This document shows, one piece after another, positions 33,093 through 46,746 of a DNA stretch of 64,000 bases (the first letter of the stretch is position 1; every line of letters starts with the position of its first letter). The stretch spans positions 779,142 through 843,141 of the forward strand of contig BCIK01000005.1 in the NCBI GenBank assembly GCA_039545295.1, given 5' to 3'. The notes under the pieces were generated by a model that was not told where the DNA came from, made no database searches, and worked only from the letters and a program-made list of their open reading frames with translations. The DNA comes from Udeniomyces pyricola. Its lineage: Eukaryota; Basidiomycota; Tremellomycetes; Cystofilobasidiales; Mrakiaceae. Position numbers and translations under genes: made by a program.

Positions 33093-36000
33093 TTAGGCAG
33101 AGGCGGTAGCGGCAGGGTAGGTCTCCCTAGCCCATCGAGCTGCGGCAACAAGGTTGTTGAGCGAAGCCTCGGTCTCGGTCCAACCTCGGGTCTTAAGACC
33201 GCAATCAGGGTTGATGTCGAGGAGGTCGGCGTCGACTCGCTCGAGGTAAGCAGCAATTCGCTGCTTGATCTCCTCGAGGCCGGGAACTCGGGGAGAGTGG
33301 ATGTCTGTATGGGGCAGCGAGATGGTTAAGATGGATAAGTACGGACTCAATACAAAGGACACAAAATCGTAATACTACAGGAAAACTGACCGTAGACACC
33401 GGGTCCGATACCGTTGGAGTACTTGTGGTCCTGGAAGACATCAAGGAGCTTCATGTCCGACTTGGATGCCTCGATCGAGATCGAGTCGGCATCGAGTCGC
33501 TGGATCGAAGGGAAGATGTCGTTGAAGTCGGAGTAGCAGAAGTGAGAGGCGACGAAGGTCGAGTCCTCAACACCCGAGGTCGAGAGTCGGAAAGAGTCAA
33601 CGGCCCAAAGGAGGTAGGCGTCCCAGTCCTGCTTTCGGAGGGGAAGACCCTCTCGGATAGCGGGCTCATCGACCTGGATGGCGTGGATACCGGCCTTCTC
33701 GAGGTCAACAACCTCGTCTCGGAGGGAGAGAGCGAGCTGCTTGCACTGAACCTCTCGGGTAACGTCAATTCGGGGGAACGACCAGTTGAGGATGGTGACG
33801 GGACCAGTAAGCATACCCTGAATAGTGCAAGAGAAGCAGACATGTTGTCAGTCAAAAAGCCCAATCAACCAAATCAGAGAGAAGCATCAAGATATAGTAC
33901 AAACCTTGACGGGCTTGTCAGTGAGGGACTGAGCGTAAGTGGACCATCGGACGGTCATGGGAGCGTCTCGGGAGACGTCGGAGACTGGTTTAGAGAGGCA
34001 TACAAAAAAAGTCAGCAACTAGCGCAGACGGCAGGAGAAATAACCTCAAAGTGAACGTACCGATGATGGGGGGTCGGACGCATCGAGATCCGTAAGACTG
34101 AACCCAACCGTTCTGGGTGAAGATGAATCCGTTGAGCTGCTCGCCGAAGTACTGGACCATGTCGTTCCTTTCGGGCTCGCCGTGAACGAGGAGGTCAAGA
34201 CCGCACTTCTCCTGGAATCGGATAACCTTCTCAACCTCGGACTCCATGGCCTTCTCGTACTCCTCAACCTTGATGTCACCCTTGTTGAACTTGTTTCGGG
34301 CAACTCGGATCTCCTTAGTTTGCTGTGAATAGGCAAGGGAAACAAGGTGGAGGACAGTCTGGTCAGCAATCAAGTTCCGTAACAAAGAGACAAGCGTAAA
34401 GAAAAAGGAGACAAATACAAACAGGGAACGATCCAATGGTGGTGGTGGGGAATCGGGGCATCTTGAGCTTCTTCTGCTGGGCCTCCTTTCGGGCAGGGAA
34501 GGGAGACTTTCGCTTGAAGTCCTCGTCCTTGATGGCGGCGACTCGGTCTCGGACGGCGGAGTCGGAGGTGGTCTCGAACTCTCGTCGAGCAGCAATCGAG
34601 TTCTTGTTGGCCTCAAGAGCGGCGGTGTACTTCTCGTCGGTCGATCCCGAAGCGGCGTGGGCAAGGGTGGCAACCTCGGCGACCTTCTCGAGGGCGAACG
34701 AGAGCCAGTCAGACTGCTGCTCGGTCAATCGGGTCTCCGAAGCAAGGGTGACAGGGGTGTGGAGGAGCGAGGACGAGGTCGAGACGACGACTCGAGCCTC
34801 ACCGAGAGCGGCGATAGCCTTCTTGGTGGTCTCGAGGGCGGCGGCGAGGTCGGCCTTCCAGACGTTTCGGCCCGAGATGAGACCAAGCGAGAGAACGATC
34901 TCGGTCGACTTGATGGCCTCGAGGGTGGCCTCAAGCTGGGCGGGGTCACCTCGCTCGGAGAGATCGACGTGGAGACCGGCGATGGGGAGAGACTTGACGA
35001 AGTCGAGGGACTTGCCGAGTCGGCCGAAGTAGGTGGTAAGGGAGATCTTGGGGGCGACCTTGGAGAGGGTCTCGTAAGTGGACTGGAAATCGGCGGCGAG
35101 GGACTCGGCTCGGTCGAGGACAAGGACGGGCTCGTCGATCTGGACCCACTCGGCACCGGCCTCCTTGAGCTGGGAGAGGAGCTCAGCGTAGACGGGGACA
35201 AGCTTGTCGAGGGCCTGAAGGGGCTCGTAACCGGCAGCGGCATCTCGAGCGGGCTTGGCGAAAGCGAGGAGGGTGATGGGTCCGAGGACGACGGGTCGGG
35301 TGGTGACACCGAGAGCCTTGGCCTCGTTGAACTCAGCGAGGGCCTTGTTGTAGTTGAGCTTGAAGTCAACCGAGCCAGAGATCTCAGGGACGATGAAGTG
35401 GTAGTTCGAGTCGAACCTGGAGTGAAGAACAGGTTGAGAACGAGTGAGTTCCGTGATGTCGACACATTCAGATCTACAATTTTAATATAAGACGTACCAC
35501 TTCTTCATCTCCATAGCCTGGAGATCGACACCCTTCTCGGGCTCCTGTCGTCCTCGGCCCATAGCTGTGGATAACAAAGAAAAGAAAAGGAACAGTTAGT
35601 CACCGGTTCTGGACCGAAGAGCGAGAAAGGCGAGGAAGCGATACGAACCGAACGAGACATCGAGAGGGGAGAGGTTGTTCTTGGTGTATCGCTCGGGGAT
35701 GATGTTAAGGGCGTTGCAAGTGTCGAGAACGTGGTCGTAGAGAGAGAAGTCACCGCTAGGAAGAGGAAGGACGAAGAAGATAAGATGATTTAGTAACGGA
35801 ATGGGGGGATGCATGTGTATCAATAAACGGCGGGAAAAGAAGGGCATCGGGCAGGAAAAAAGAGAAGAAAAAGCTTACGAGGCAATGAAATCGGCTCCTC
35901 GCTCCTTCTGCGACTCCCATCGCTGCTTCCTGACGTCGGCAGAGGCCTTCTCGAGGTCCTCAGCGGAGATCTTGTGAGCCCAGTAAGCCTCGACGGCCTT

Positions 36001-36391
36001 CTTGATCTCTCGGTTAGGACCTGGGAAGATGAAAAGAGATAGGTGATGCGGCGGCAGAAAGGGTAGGAGGAAGAGATAGAACGTGCAGCGGAACGAATTC
36101 CGAAAATGAAAAGGAAAGGCGGGGTTGTGGCGATGGGCAAAAGAAAAAACAGATCCAACAGATGGGGCGAGATGTCAGCCAAGACGATTCGGTTTGGCCA
36201 GTGGCCATCGCAGCTGGTAGATACGACAGAAAACGTTGGGGTCAAGCGCACTTGCCGTCGGCTCTCTTCGCTGAAAGCTGAGCAGGCAGACAGACGACGA
36301 AAAGAGCAAACGACAAGAGCAGAGAAAGTGGCGAAAAGGGGCGTCGGGACTGACCGATTCGAGGGAAACCGAGAACGCTGCTAGAAACCAT
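33093..36391 (-). CDS. MET6: cobalamin-independent methionine synthase (MetE/Met6)
   Basis: Nine exons: 36391-36355, 36020-35879, 35755-35649, 35564-35498, 35416-34423, 34322-34061, 33984-33905, 33817-33391 and 33304-33093; 775 residues, the usual length. The enzyme moves a methyl group from 5-methyltetrahydropteroyl-triglutamate to homocysteine. Landmarks: [51 protein letters not shown], the catalytic-domain start [76 protein letters not shown] and the final [13 protein letters not shown] with the zinc-binding Cys. Codon use is extreme: all 15 arginine codons I read in exon 5 are CGA, as expected only under strong translational selection. The reverse strand of this exon therefore stays open for long false frames. 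Upstream is a GA/CT-rich leader. Confidence 0.97.
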
Positions 36392-37944
36392 TTTAGATGT
36401 AGATGGGGGTGGAAGGGTGATTGAGGGAAAGGGTCTTTTGGGGGTAGGGTGACAGAGTTATTTGGGAGTGGAGAGAGAAGAGGGGAAGAGAAAGAGAAAG
36501 AGAAAGAGAGAAATGAGATGGGGGGTGAGGGAAAAGGCAAGAGAAGGAGCGGCTTCGAGTTTTACAAGGGAGAGAGGGAAGGCTCACTCGATTGATTTCA
36601 AAATGCGTTGGAGTGGTCCGATCGTTTCCCATCCCCGCACGTTGGCGCGTTGGCTCGCTGACGCTTCTCGCCTTTGGCCTCTCTCCGGCTGAGGAGCGAA
36701 AAAGGGAAGCATCGCCAGCGCACGCTCCATTCGGCCAAGCCGAGCGAAGGTTCCACACCCACTCTCCTTTGGCGCCATCTCTTCGGTCGAAACCACCCTC
36801 GAACCATTCTACGCCATCGCTCGGCCTCGCAACCCGAGCCGATATCGCGCCGTGCCTCCTCCTCCCTCTGTACTTATCGACCGAAGCTCCTTTAGTCGTG
36901 ATATGTGATCCTCTACGCATCGGCGCAATTATATCGGTTCAATTCACCCATCCATCCATCATGAGTGCATGAGCCGGCCGTCGATTGATCTCGTACACAT
37001 CTATAAATCCTGCATGTTGCATCCTGGATTGGATCATGCATGAGCTGCCGGCCCCTCGACAGGACGCATGCTCGACTTCCAGCCTGATCACGTCTTATTA
37101 GTATCACTCATAGTAGCTCATCCGTTGGTGTCAACTACGTACTATATACCTTGAACGCTTGGGTGCGCTATCTCGTTCGAGAGGCCGTTGTACGTTGTAT
37201 GTCGTACATGTAGATATCTTTGATAGTACGATTCCGGCCGGAAAGGTCATGCAGTTGTCCGGATCGATCGATCGATCGATCGACGTACGTACAGTAAGTA
37301 GAATGGACAAGAATTGACAAAGTACTGCCGGCCCTGTCGATCGTCAAGGGCTGCAGATCGATGGTCGCTCTGTGCGCTACGACGACGTATATACTTATAT
37401 GCCACCAAACAGCTAGATATATACGTGAGGCATTGCACGTTGTAGCTGGGCTGCAATCCAGGTACGCAGGTACGTGGACGTCTGCGATGCTCACGAAAGG
37501 CGCGTGCCCACGATGTTGAAACATGCCTATGACTACAGTAGCACGTAGCTTGCGTTTTGGTCTACCAAGTTCGACGTATCAATGAATGTGCTGCTCGGGG
37601 ACGGAGCTTAGTGTTGTCGCTCAGTGGACCCGCAAGAATCGGCTTTGAATTGGTCAATGTGTACGTATCAAATGGACCAGCGCGATTCGATGTCGGGGTC
37701 GTCGGGAAGTCAAGGATGTTGGGGCCATTGATGAGCATGATGAATCGATAATAGATCTACAGACCACCGCTGCAGCCAGGGGAATCCGCGATTTCGCGTG
37801 GTGACGAAAGAGAACTTGACTTGGTACTTGGCTCGACTCGCGCAGTCGATTCTGCCTAGCATCCAGCTGACCCGACTCCCTCCTCATCCGTCTTTTCCCC
37901 TCCAACATCCTTCGATATAACGATCAAACGCAGACTCAAAGCAA
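36392..37944. promoter_or_regulatory. large divergent intergenic region between MET6 and UGGT
   Basis: This is the longest gene-free stretch, 1,553 bases between divergent starts. Next to MET6 (36400-36540) the plus strand is purine-rich with a GA run (AGAGAAAGAGAAAGAG), a CT-rich leader on the coding strand. The middle (36990-37560) contains many short palindromes and ATATAC steps. I found no open frame with family resemblance and no tRNA-like fold. Regulatory content is inferred from position and expected high expression of MET6. Confidence 0.5.
37262..37287. repeat. (ATCG)n self-complementary tandem repeat
   Basis: About six tandem copies of the palindromic tetramer ATCG/GATC, followed directly by ACGTACGTACG, itself self-complementary. 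It lies in the middle of the MET6-UGGT intergenic region. Confidence 0.8.
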
Positions 37945-40900
37945 ATGGCACCACCAGCCTTGTTTGCTAGCTTGCTTCTAGCAGCGTTCGCTGCCGCAAC
38001 GCCGTCACCCAACACAGTCCAAGTCGCGCTCGAGACGTCCTGGCCGGCCCACCATCTCCTCTTTGAGCTCATGTACGTGGACACGCTAGTCTACGTTCTA
38101 TTACCCTCGTGATTGTCTGCAGGCTCTCAGGAATGAGGCTCATCATCTCCGCTCGAGATACATCAACATAAATTGTGTGCTGATCCTTGCGACGCATCTG
38201 ACGGTCTAACAGCGAGCAAACCCGGCTTCATACCCGACCCACACGAAACCCATCGACCCTTTCCTTCCTCTCCTCACTCCTCGAGTCTATCGAGCCTACA
38301 GTATCGATTACATCTCTGAGTGATGCCGAATTGTACGCTCAAGCTCTCCCGGTGGTCGAACAGCACATCTTACCTTCTCATCTTTCGGCCTGGCGACTCG
38401 GTCTTGCGTCGCACGAGACATCACCACTAGTGGAAAGCGAGCTCAAACGGCATGATCGGAGGGCCAAGCTCTTGTCGGATGAGATGGACTCATGTGATGC
38501 CTGGGTCGAGTGGAGAGGCAGGAGGGGTTGCGGAGTCGATGGTGCGGTCGAAGTGCTTGGACTGGATACCAACGAAGGACGAATCAACTGGGATACCCTC
38601 AAGTGAGTCGATACCTGCGTGTGATCAGTTGCAGAGCAGATCTCGGATTGACCCTCCTTGGTGTCACATCTCACACTAATTAGGAGCCCCAACGTGACAT
38701 CTTTGTTCGATACTCCAAACCTCCTGATGAACACGGGATACTACGATCAGCACGACGATTGGCTTTACCTCTATTTCGATCCGTCGTCGAAACACCTGCG
38801 AGCCCTCGTCCAACTGCTGACCGTCTTCCAAGACGATCTCACCATTGTCGTTCGGTACCGGTCAAATCCTTCCGACTCTCGAGGCTTTGAGGGAGGAAAG
38901 AAGATTCGAGGAGGCAACGCAGGTGGTTGGGGAGTGGAGATGGTGCTCAAGAAGATGGAGTACAACAGTCTCGACGACCGAGCAGATCGTGGGAATAAGC
39001 AAGGATCAGACACAATTGAGGACCGACTTAACTCAAGTCAGTCTGAGCCGGAATCCTCGCAGGTGATGTCGGCGTAGGTCGCCAAAGACTGACTCCTCAA
39101 GCCTCTTCCGCCTTCGCGATCTTGCCCTTTTCTCCGCTTCTCTCGTGATTTTGCTCACCTCTCAAAAGGCTCCAATCCGTTGGATAGAATCGACTCACCC
39201 TTTGTTTCGATACTCGGTGTTCCGAAATGGGACCTCACGTCTCGTCCCCTCACACCGGAGCAAATCGGCACCCTTCCTCTCGCTGCTGCTCGCCTTGTCC
39301 TCTCACACTCGACGCCCCTAGAGGCACTCGAGCATCTCTCCCAAAACTTTCCGCTCTATTCCCATGCCCTCGTCTTCCAGACAGAAACCCAATTCGGGGC
39401 ATCCAATGGCACAAACGACGAGGAGGACGATGTCAAGATTAAACAAGAAAGGCTGCAGGAAGAGCAGCTCGGCGAGATCTGGAACAATAGGAGAATGTGG
39501 GATGCTCTCCTTGGGATCAAGCCAGGAGCGCCTGTGCCTCCATCCATGAAGAGAGAAGGTCGCTTCTGGCTCAACGGACGGGAGATCTCAGATCAAGAAC
39601 TGAACGTTTTTGAGTAAGGCTGTCCTCGCCTCTCGTACGCGACAATACAGGAAATTTAAGCTGACATCTCTGTCTTCTCGTCTTTCTCTCCACGCTTCTT
39701 CAATATTCTAGTCTGCTTCCCCATATCCGAAAGACACTTGCTACCTCTCTCAAACTCATCTCGGCCGGTTTTACGCCTGCTCAAGCCCACACCCTTCTCA
39801 CCCTGCCCGATCCATCTACGCAAGACGAAACCCCTGGTTCGAGCGGTTATGCCTCCTTGTTCGATGGTCTTTTTGACGCCAGTGACAGGGAAGAAGGCGG
39901 CCGAGCCATCTCCTGGTTGAATGACATTGAGCAAGATGTCAAGTACAGGAGCTGGCCAAGCTCGTTGACTGTGGTAAGTCAATGAAAGGGTCCATGCTGA
40001 GTTAGACGAACGCAGACGCCTGGCCTAGTATCTCTTATCTGACGTCCTGCCTTGGCCCTGGCTGCGTTCATTTTCATCACATTTTGCAGTTGCTCCGACC
40101 TACTCCTCCTGGATCACTTCCTCAACTCCGACGAAACCTTTTCAATGTTGTCTTTAGCTTGGATCTCAGCACAACTGACGGCCTTCTCACCCTAGCTGGG
40201 CCAGTCAACTCGTTCATTCAACGCGGTCTCGGCGTACGATTCGGAGTCGTCGACGTATTAGGAGACGAGAACAGTATGGGTGAGTTTGTTTCGTTCTACT
40301 TGCCATCTTGTGCAGCTAGGTCACATTAAACATACCGATGAGGTCCTAACGACCATGCGTTTCTTTTATTTGTTCCCCCTTTCCTCCATTCACTCAGCGA
40401 CGATCATGTCTCGTCTGACTCAGTACTTGGTCGAGACTTTTGGTAGGCCGCAAACCATGCGGTTCCTCGGTGGGGTACGTTGATTTGGGTTCTTTGGTAT
40501 CTTGCTCTGCATCGACAAGGCTCACGTCCCGAGAATCTGTCAACCACGACCTCTGCTCTGACTTCTGTTTTCAATGTCTCCCTTCCAACTGCAAGCTGGC
40601 TCAATCTACCTCAACTCCAAGACTACCTCTGAGTCTTGTCTCCCAATCCTACGCACGATTCATTCAAATGATTGAACCTTTACCATTGGCGTCCGGGTCG
40701 GTCGGCATCGACGATCCAGCTGCCAAGCCGGTCTTTCCGGTACTTCTCTCATTTGAGCAAGTTATTGCGAGGCAGGACGCTGTTCGGGAAGATGCCATGC
40801 GACACTGGACTCAAAGGCTCGATGTTGAGGGATCCTCCAAGGACAGCAGCACCCTTGGCAAGCTCATCTTTGTAAATGGCAAGGCTTCCGTACGAGACGA

Positions 40901-43900
40901 CGTAGGTTTCTCGGCCCTGTCGTACAAAAGTTTTCATTCGTTCCGGGGTTTTTTTTTTTTGTTGCATCTGACACCGCTTTAATCTGTTTCAATCTGACTC
41001 AACAGGGCCAGCTTTGGCTTCGTACGCTTCAGACCGAGCTAAACGAGCAGATCGCATACCTGACCACACAGGTGTGTCTTTCTTCTTCAGCTATCGTTCA
41101 AAAGTGCAAATCTCGTTCAACACATCCTTTTCTCATCGCCAACTCGCGCTTTATTTGCCTCGTTTCCCCTTGTTCTCGCTCCTAGATTCGTTCCCGAACG
41201 CTATTTGAATCTCCCGACGTCAAGATTGATGCGGCTAATTACTTCTACGATCTCCCTCAAGCGTCAAAGCGACGTAACAGCGTGGTTTATGACGGCTCAG
41301 CTGAGCGACAACGCGTGTCAAGCATCGATCTACGAGAGATTCTTGTGAATGAAGGGGTCCAGGATGAAGCGTTCGGCAACCGATGGATCTATCCTGGTTC
41401 GTCCTTGGCAGATTGCTTCGGTGCCGCCGAAAACATAGTGGAACTCATACCCGTTTCTTGTTCTATCCTCAACTTCATGTATGCGTAGACGCGACCAGCA
41501 GTGTACCTGTCTCCATCGTGGTTATCGCCGATCTCGATAGCGAGGCTGGGTCTTTGCTTGTCCGAGAAGCGGTTACCGCTATGGTCAGTCCAGGCCAATC
41601 GTGACTTATTTCGCCTACACTCTTATCCAACCTTCCGCTGACCGCTCTGTCTGGACTTTGATGAATTATAGCGATCGTCCGACTCAACCGATACCCCCTT
41701 TCGACTCGCTTTTGCACACGTCCCATCTCAATCCCCCAGCACACTCCTCTCCACACTTGTCTACGAGATTCTCCACGACCAGGCCCTCTCTTCTCTTGAC
41801 CACGACAGGCTTCTAGAGATGATCGTCAAGACGGATGTTGACCCTCAGCATGATCTCGTCACCCAAGCCACCCAACAGGTGGATGCTGCCAGAGCCTACT
41901 GGGAGAGCGTTGGCGTTGCCTTGTACGAGGAGCTGGGGTTGAATGACATATCCTTGATGGGTGGTGTCATCGTTTCTGGAGGGGTCAGTAGCTATCAGCT
42001 GCATTTTTCATCGGAACCTTGTACGTTCAACTCGATGCTAAATTCGAGATTTACTTCTAACCCTGTATCTGTCACCGTGATTCCTGAGTCTAGGTATTAC
42101 CCCTTCAAAACAACCGACCCTTCCTGGCTGCCGATTTCCGAGCCCTCGCTCGGCACGAGTTGGTCCAGCGTGTTGGAGCCGTTGCCACCGCCATTCAAGG
42201 CATGTACGCCGATGCAGACGTTTTTGACCGGTATGTCGTCATGCCGCTTCGTTTAGTTTTTTTCCTTCGCCCCTATCAACGTCTATCTAGAAAACCTTGC
42301 CTCGAGACTGACTCGTGTTCGGTCGGGTCGATTGACTACCTTTCTTCTCCGTGTTTACAGCGGAACGCTCTCCAACCTTATCTCAGACGCCGCGTGTATT
42401 GTCGCGTCAACCTCAGTCGAACATCCCAATGAGTTTAATCTCCCTGCTGGCTCAAGTCGGAACGTGGACTATCAATTGTTCTCCGATACTGTCACGTGCG
42501 TTTGAAGCTTTCTTCTCTGGTTTCTGCCAGTCTGTGCCTCCTGCCAGCATTCTTTCTCTTCCTCTTATCACTTACCTGTGCTGCCATTTCTGGAGCTATG
42601 ACTGTCGACACTGATGCATTCACTTGTTCCTCGTTCTGTCAAACTGTATCATCAGATTCTTCGAGACAGGCTTCAATGCAACCGCTCTCATCCACGTTAC
42701 CGCAATCATCGACCCCTTGACCGAGACAGCCCAGCGATGGTCCACGATGCTTAAAGTGCTTGCCGAGATGGACTTCGTCTTCGTCAAAGTCATTCTACTA
42801 CCCGACCTCCAAATGGAAGAGGTTAGTTATCTCGTTCTACATCAATTGCCGAGCCTGAATGAACGACGGAGGCATTTTCCTCGTTGCACGATCTGCATGA
42901 CTGACATCTTGTCCTTCTGTGGTCGCCATATCAATACAACCCCATTATCCTTCGATTCGGGGCAAAAAAAATGCCAGTTACCCCTCAAGCGATTCTATCG
43001 GATGAACCTGCCAGCGAAGCCATCGTTTGACGAGAATGGGTGAATCTCACGACGACCTCTTGTTCTTTTCAACCCGGTCTTTGTTCGCATTTGTATATAC
43101 CTGCCTAACTCTTTTCCTTGCCATACTTTTCTGAAGAGCCGAAACTCAACATCTCGTTGAGTTCTCGAACCTTCCTCAGATCCCCATCTACACTCTCGGC
43201 CTCGAGACCCCACCCTCCTGGATTGTCCGTCCCCGAGACTCGATCCATGACCTCGACAACCTTCGACTCTCAGATCTTCCTTCAGATATCAAACCCATCT
43301 TTGAGCTCACGAGTCTCATCGTGGAAGGCCACGCGAGAGAGGAGTCGTTGTCGAACGGACCGATCCCGCCGAGAGGACTCCAACTGCATCTTACTGACCA
43401 CAATGGCTTGGAGCTGGCGGACACCTCGGTTATGGCTAATTTGGGCTACTTCCAGCTGTAAGTCTGCTTCTCTATGACGTGGAAGACAAATTGGAAACCC
43501 CAAAGAAGATACATCGCTTCTCACCGACCAGCGAATATCCTCTGTTGCGACTTGCACTGACTCATTGAACTGATTCTTCTGTCGTCGTCTCACTAATACA
43601 GCAAATCCGGTCCGGGGAAGTACCTCTTTGGAATTCGACCTGGTCGCGGCCAAGAGATCTACGCGCATGCCATCGACGCTGTTTCTGTGGAAGTGACGAC
43701 CTTCTCTCGTACGATGCTTTACCCTACGTTCCGTCGAAAACCAGGCATGGAGACGGCCGACGTGCTCGATGTCAAAGCCCCGAGTCGCTCGACGGGTACA
43801 GGCTCCTTCTTTAGCAATCTTTCACAAAGGTGAGGAATGGGACGTGACGCTTCCTGGGCGTTGTTGCCCTTGGTTTTCCCGAGGTGAGACGACTGATATC

Positions 43901-46157
43901 TCTGGTTGGTTTTGTCTTCCCGATAGCCTCTTTTCGCTCTTTGGCGCTGGAACAAAGGCCGGAGATAATACCGAACTCGTATTGGTTGAGAAGAAGCAGG
44001 CAGACATCAACATCTTCACCGTCGCTTCCGGCTTGCTATACGAAGTGCGCTCTTTCAACTGGCAACACCGGGTCCAAGAAATATACCTATCAGGTTCAAG
44101 AAATCGTCGAGACTTTTTTTTCGACTGACTAACTGACTATTTCCCCATTCCCACTGCGACCTTGTCCTGTTCCTCCCAGCGATTTGCTTACATCATGTGC
44201 ATCTCAGTCATGAAGCACACCAATAGTACCGTCAAGTTTTGGTTCATTGAAAACTTTCTCTCGCCTTCCTTCTTGGTGAGATCAAAGCCATCCATCAGTT
44301 GCTTTCTTTCTTCCTCTCTTTCCTCTCGATTCAGGCGGTGTGATGGACCAAATCCGTGACAGAAGCTGAAGACAGTACTATTTACACATTCCCAATCGAT
44401 AGGCGTTTATCCCTCATCTTGCATTGGAATATGGCTTCCAATACGAGCTCGTAACGTAAGAGACATCACATCCTCCGCAGTCCGCGATCTTTCCCCTTTT
44501 TTTCTTTTTTTTTCTCGCCAACATCCGTTTCGCGGCTGACCCAACCGACCGGTCTCCATCTTGACATATGATTCCTCTCTCTTTTTTTTTGTCCTTTCGT
44601 TTCTTCCTTCTGACACAGCTACAAATGGCCGAGCTGGTTGAATGGGCAAAAAGAGAAGCAGCGTGTCATCTGGGGCTACAAGATTCTCTTCCTCGACGTC
44701 CTCTTCCCTATGGATCTCGACAAAGTTATCTTTGTCGACGCAGGTCCGTTGAAATTCCTCTCCTTTTCCTACTCACACGCAGCAAAGCACACCCATACAC
44801 ACACATCCACTCCATTTGTATCTTATCTTGGATCTCATCGAAATTGATCCGTTGACGATGCTGAACTGCTCGTCGGTGATCTGGGATCTATTTCATCCCC
44901 CTTTTCTTTCTTCTTCTTGCGTTTGGAATCCGGATGATCCGAGTAGATCAAATCGTTCGAACCGATCTCAAAACCCTAGTCGACGAAGATCTCTTGGGTG
45001 CGCCATACGGCTACGCACCGATGGGCGATGACCGCGCTGAGATGGAAGGCTTCCGGTTCTGGAAGCAGGGTTATTGGCGCGAGGTCCTTCGAGGCCGTCC
45101 TTATCACATCAGGTCAGTCGCTAACGCGTTGGTTGTCGGGCCTGCCAATTCGGTGACATTCTCGACTTGACACTGGACTCTTTGAGTTTGAGTTCGTTCC
45201 CAACTGAATTGACATGTACTTGGTTGATCGCTTTGTTCGATTGGCCTTTACCAGTGCGCTTTATGTCGTTGACTTGAATCGGTTCCGACAAGTTAGTCTG
45301 TTACTTCTCTTTCCTTTCCTCTTCCCATGTATTTCTTCCTCCTCTCTCCTGTATCCCCGCCTGATCTCCTTCTCAGTACTTATCACCACTTTTAATTTAT
45401 TTCATCTCCATGTTTTTTCTTTCTTTCTGTCGTGTGTGTTTGTGTATATGTGGTAGATTGCGGCTGGGGACCGGTTGAGAGGGCAATACCAAGGGCTCTC
45501 GCAGGATCCCAACTCGTTAGCGAACCTCGATCAGGACTTGCCCAACTCGATGCAGGATCAACTGAGGATTCATACGCTCGACCCGTCGTGGCTCTGGTGC
45601 GCGACGTGGTGTAGCCAAGAGAGTCTGAAACAAGCAAAGACGTGGGTTTTTTCTTCCTTCTTCTTTGGTTCATTTCTTATCCATCCTTCCAGACAATCCT
45701 TGGGATATATATATATATTACTTCTCTTCCCCTATGGTTCATTGCTAATCTTTCTTCTTTCTTGGGGGGGCCTCCTCACCCCTTTCCGCCTTTCTCTCTC
45801 CTTCATGACCCCCCCCCCCCCCTTCCTTCCCCATCCATTCCGCTTCCCGCTGCCACTCTGTCTCTCAGAATCGACCTGTGCCAAGACCCGCTGACGAAAG
45901 AACCCAAGCTCGATCGGGCACGCAAGATCCCAGAATGGTCAACGTACGACAATGACGTCGCGAAGCTCGCCGCCAGACTCGCCGCCGAGCGGGTCGTCGT
46001 CGTTGGTAGTAGTAATGATGATGATGATGATCGGGCGGCGGGAACGAGGATGGAGAAGACGCCAGAGGTGGTGGTGGTTGACATTGAGGATTTGGTCGGT
46101 GGTGGTGATGGTGGAGGAGACGAGGAGGAGAAGGAGAGAAAGAGGGATGAGTTGTAA
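37945..46157 (+). CDS. UGGT: UDP-glucose:glycoprotein glucosyltransferase (GT24), ER luminal
   Basis: Twenty-six exons, all in phase, give 1,650 residues. Starts: 37945, 38213, 38684, 39169, 39712, 40090, 40398, 40596, 41006, 41186, 41489, 41672, 42094, 42361, 42656, 42978, 43137, 43602, 43927, 44180, 44403, 44619, 44947, 45255, 45457, 45869. The enzyme reglucosylates misfolded glycoproteins in the ER so that calnexin can rebind them. A signal peptide ([17 protein letters not shown]) begins the protein. The long N-terminal part carries the thioredoxin-like folding sensor regions. The C-terminal GT24 domain is unmistakable: [58 protein letters not shown] with the DAD metal motif at 1424-1426, [40 protein letters not shown] and [15 protein letters not shown]. 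The acidic, Gly/Asp-rich tail ends in KRDEL, an ER-retrieval signal. Donor 44744 is GTCCGT. The KRE5 homologue of yeast is diverged from this type. Confidence 0.95.
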
Positions 46158-46688
46158 AAGGAGCGTTTCATGGATTTTCTCACACACGTAGTTCTTCCTT
46201 CCCTCTCAGATTTCTGCTTTTTCTCATCTTGTTCCTTTCCCTTGGAACAGGATGAAGGAAAAGTGGAGGAAGAGGAGGAGGAAAAGGAGATGGAAAGGTC
46301 CAGTTTCGGAGTAGGATAAGAAAGACGAAAAGCTGAAGGGTAAGGAATCCAATGGTATCATGATATAAACATACATATGTATATGGAATGAATTGTGAGG
46401 ACTTGGAGCAAGATAGAAAGAGAAAGAAGGGACAGACAAAGATATATGGATTAGCTAGCTAGTGGGGAAGGTAAAGGGGGGGGGGGGGGAAGCCATCGCA
46501 ATTTTTGTTTTTTACTTTTGTTATTATTTTCATTTGACTCGAACAGGGGATGTTGCATCATGGTGGTGAGTGTGAAGGGATATCAGAGGGAAACCATCCA
46601 TGGGCGAGAGCGCGGGGCGCTGATGAGGGCAGGGATAGCAAGAATCAATTCGTTCACTCAAGAGAAGGCCAACCCCATTATTCACTCG

Positions 46689-46738
<50 letters not shown>

Positions 46739-46746
46739 CGACTCAC

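Noticed and set aside
34657..35490. 277-codon open frame on the plus strand opposite MET6, and a 246-codon frame in a third phase
   Set aside because: Shadow of MET6. The CGA/CTC/GAG codon bias of that exon leaves the other frames free of stops. The peptides are low-complexity Gly/Glu or Ser/Pro runs with no domain.
36462..36972. Several overlapping frames upstream of MET6
   Set aside because: All three plus frames and several minus frames are open at once in CT/GA-rich DNA. None has a domain or consistent splicing.
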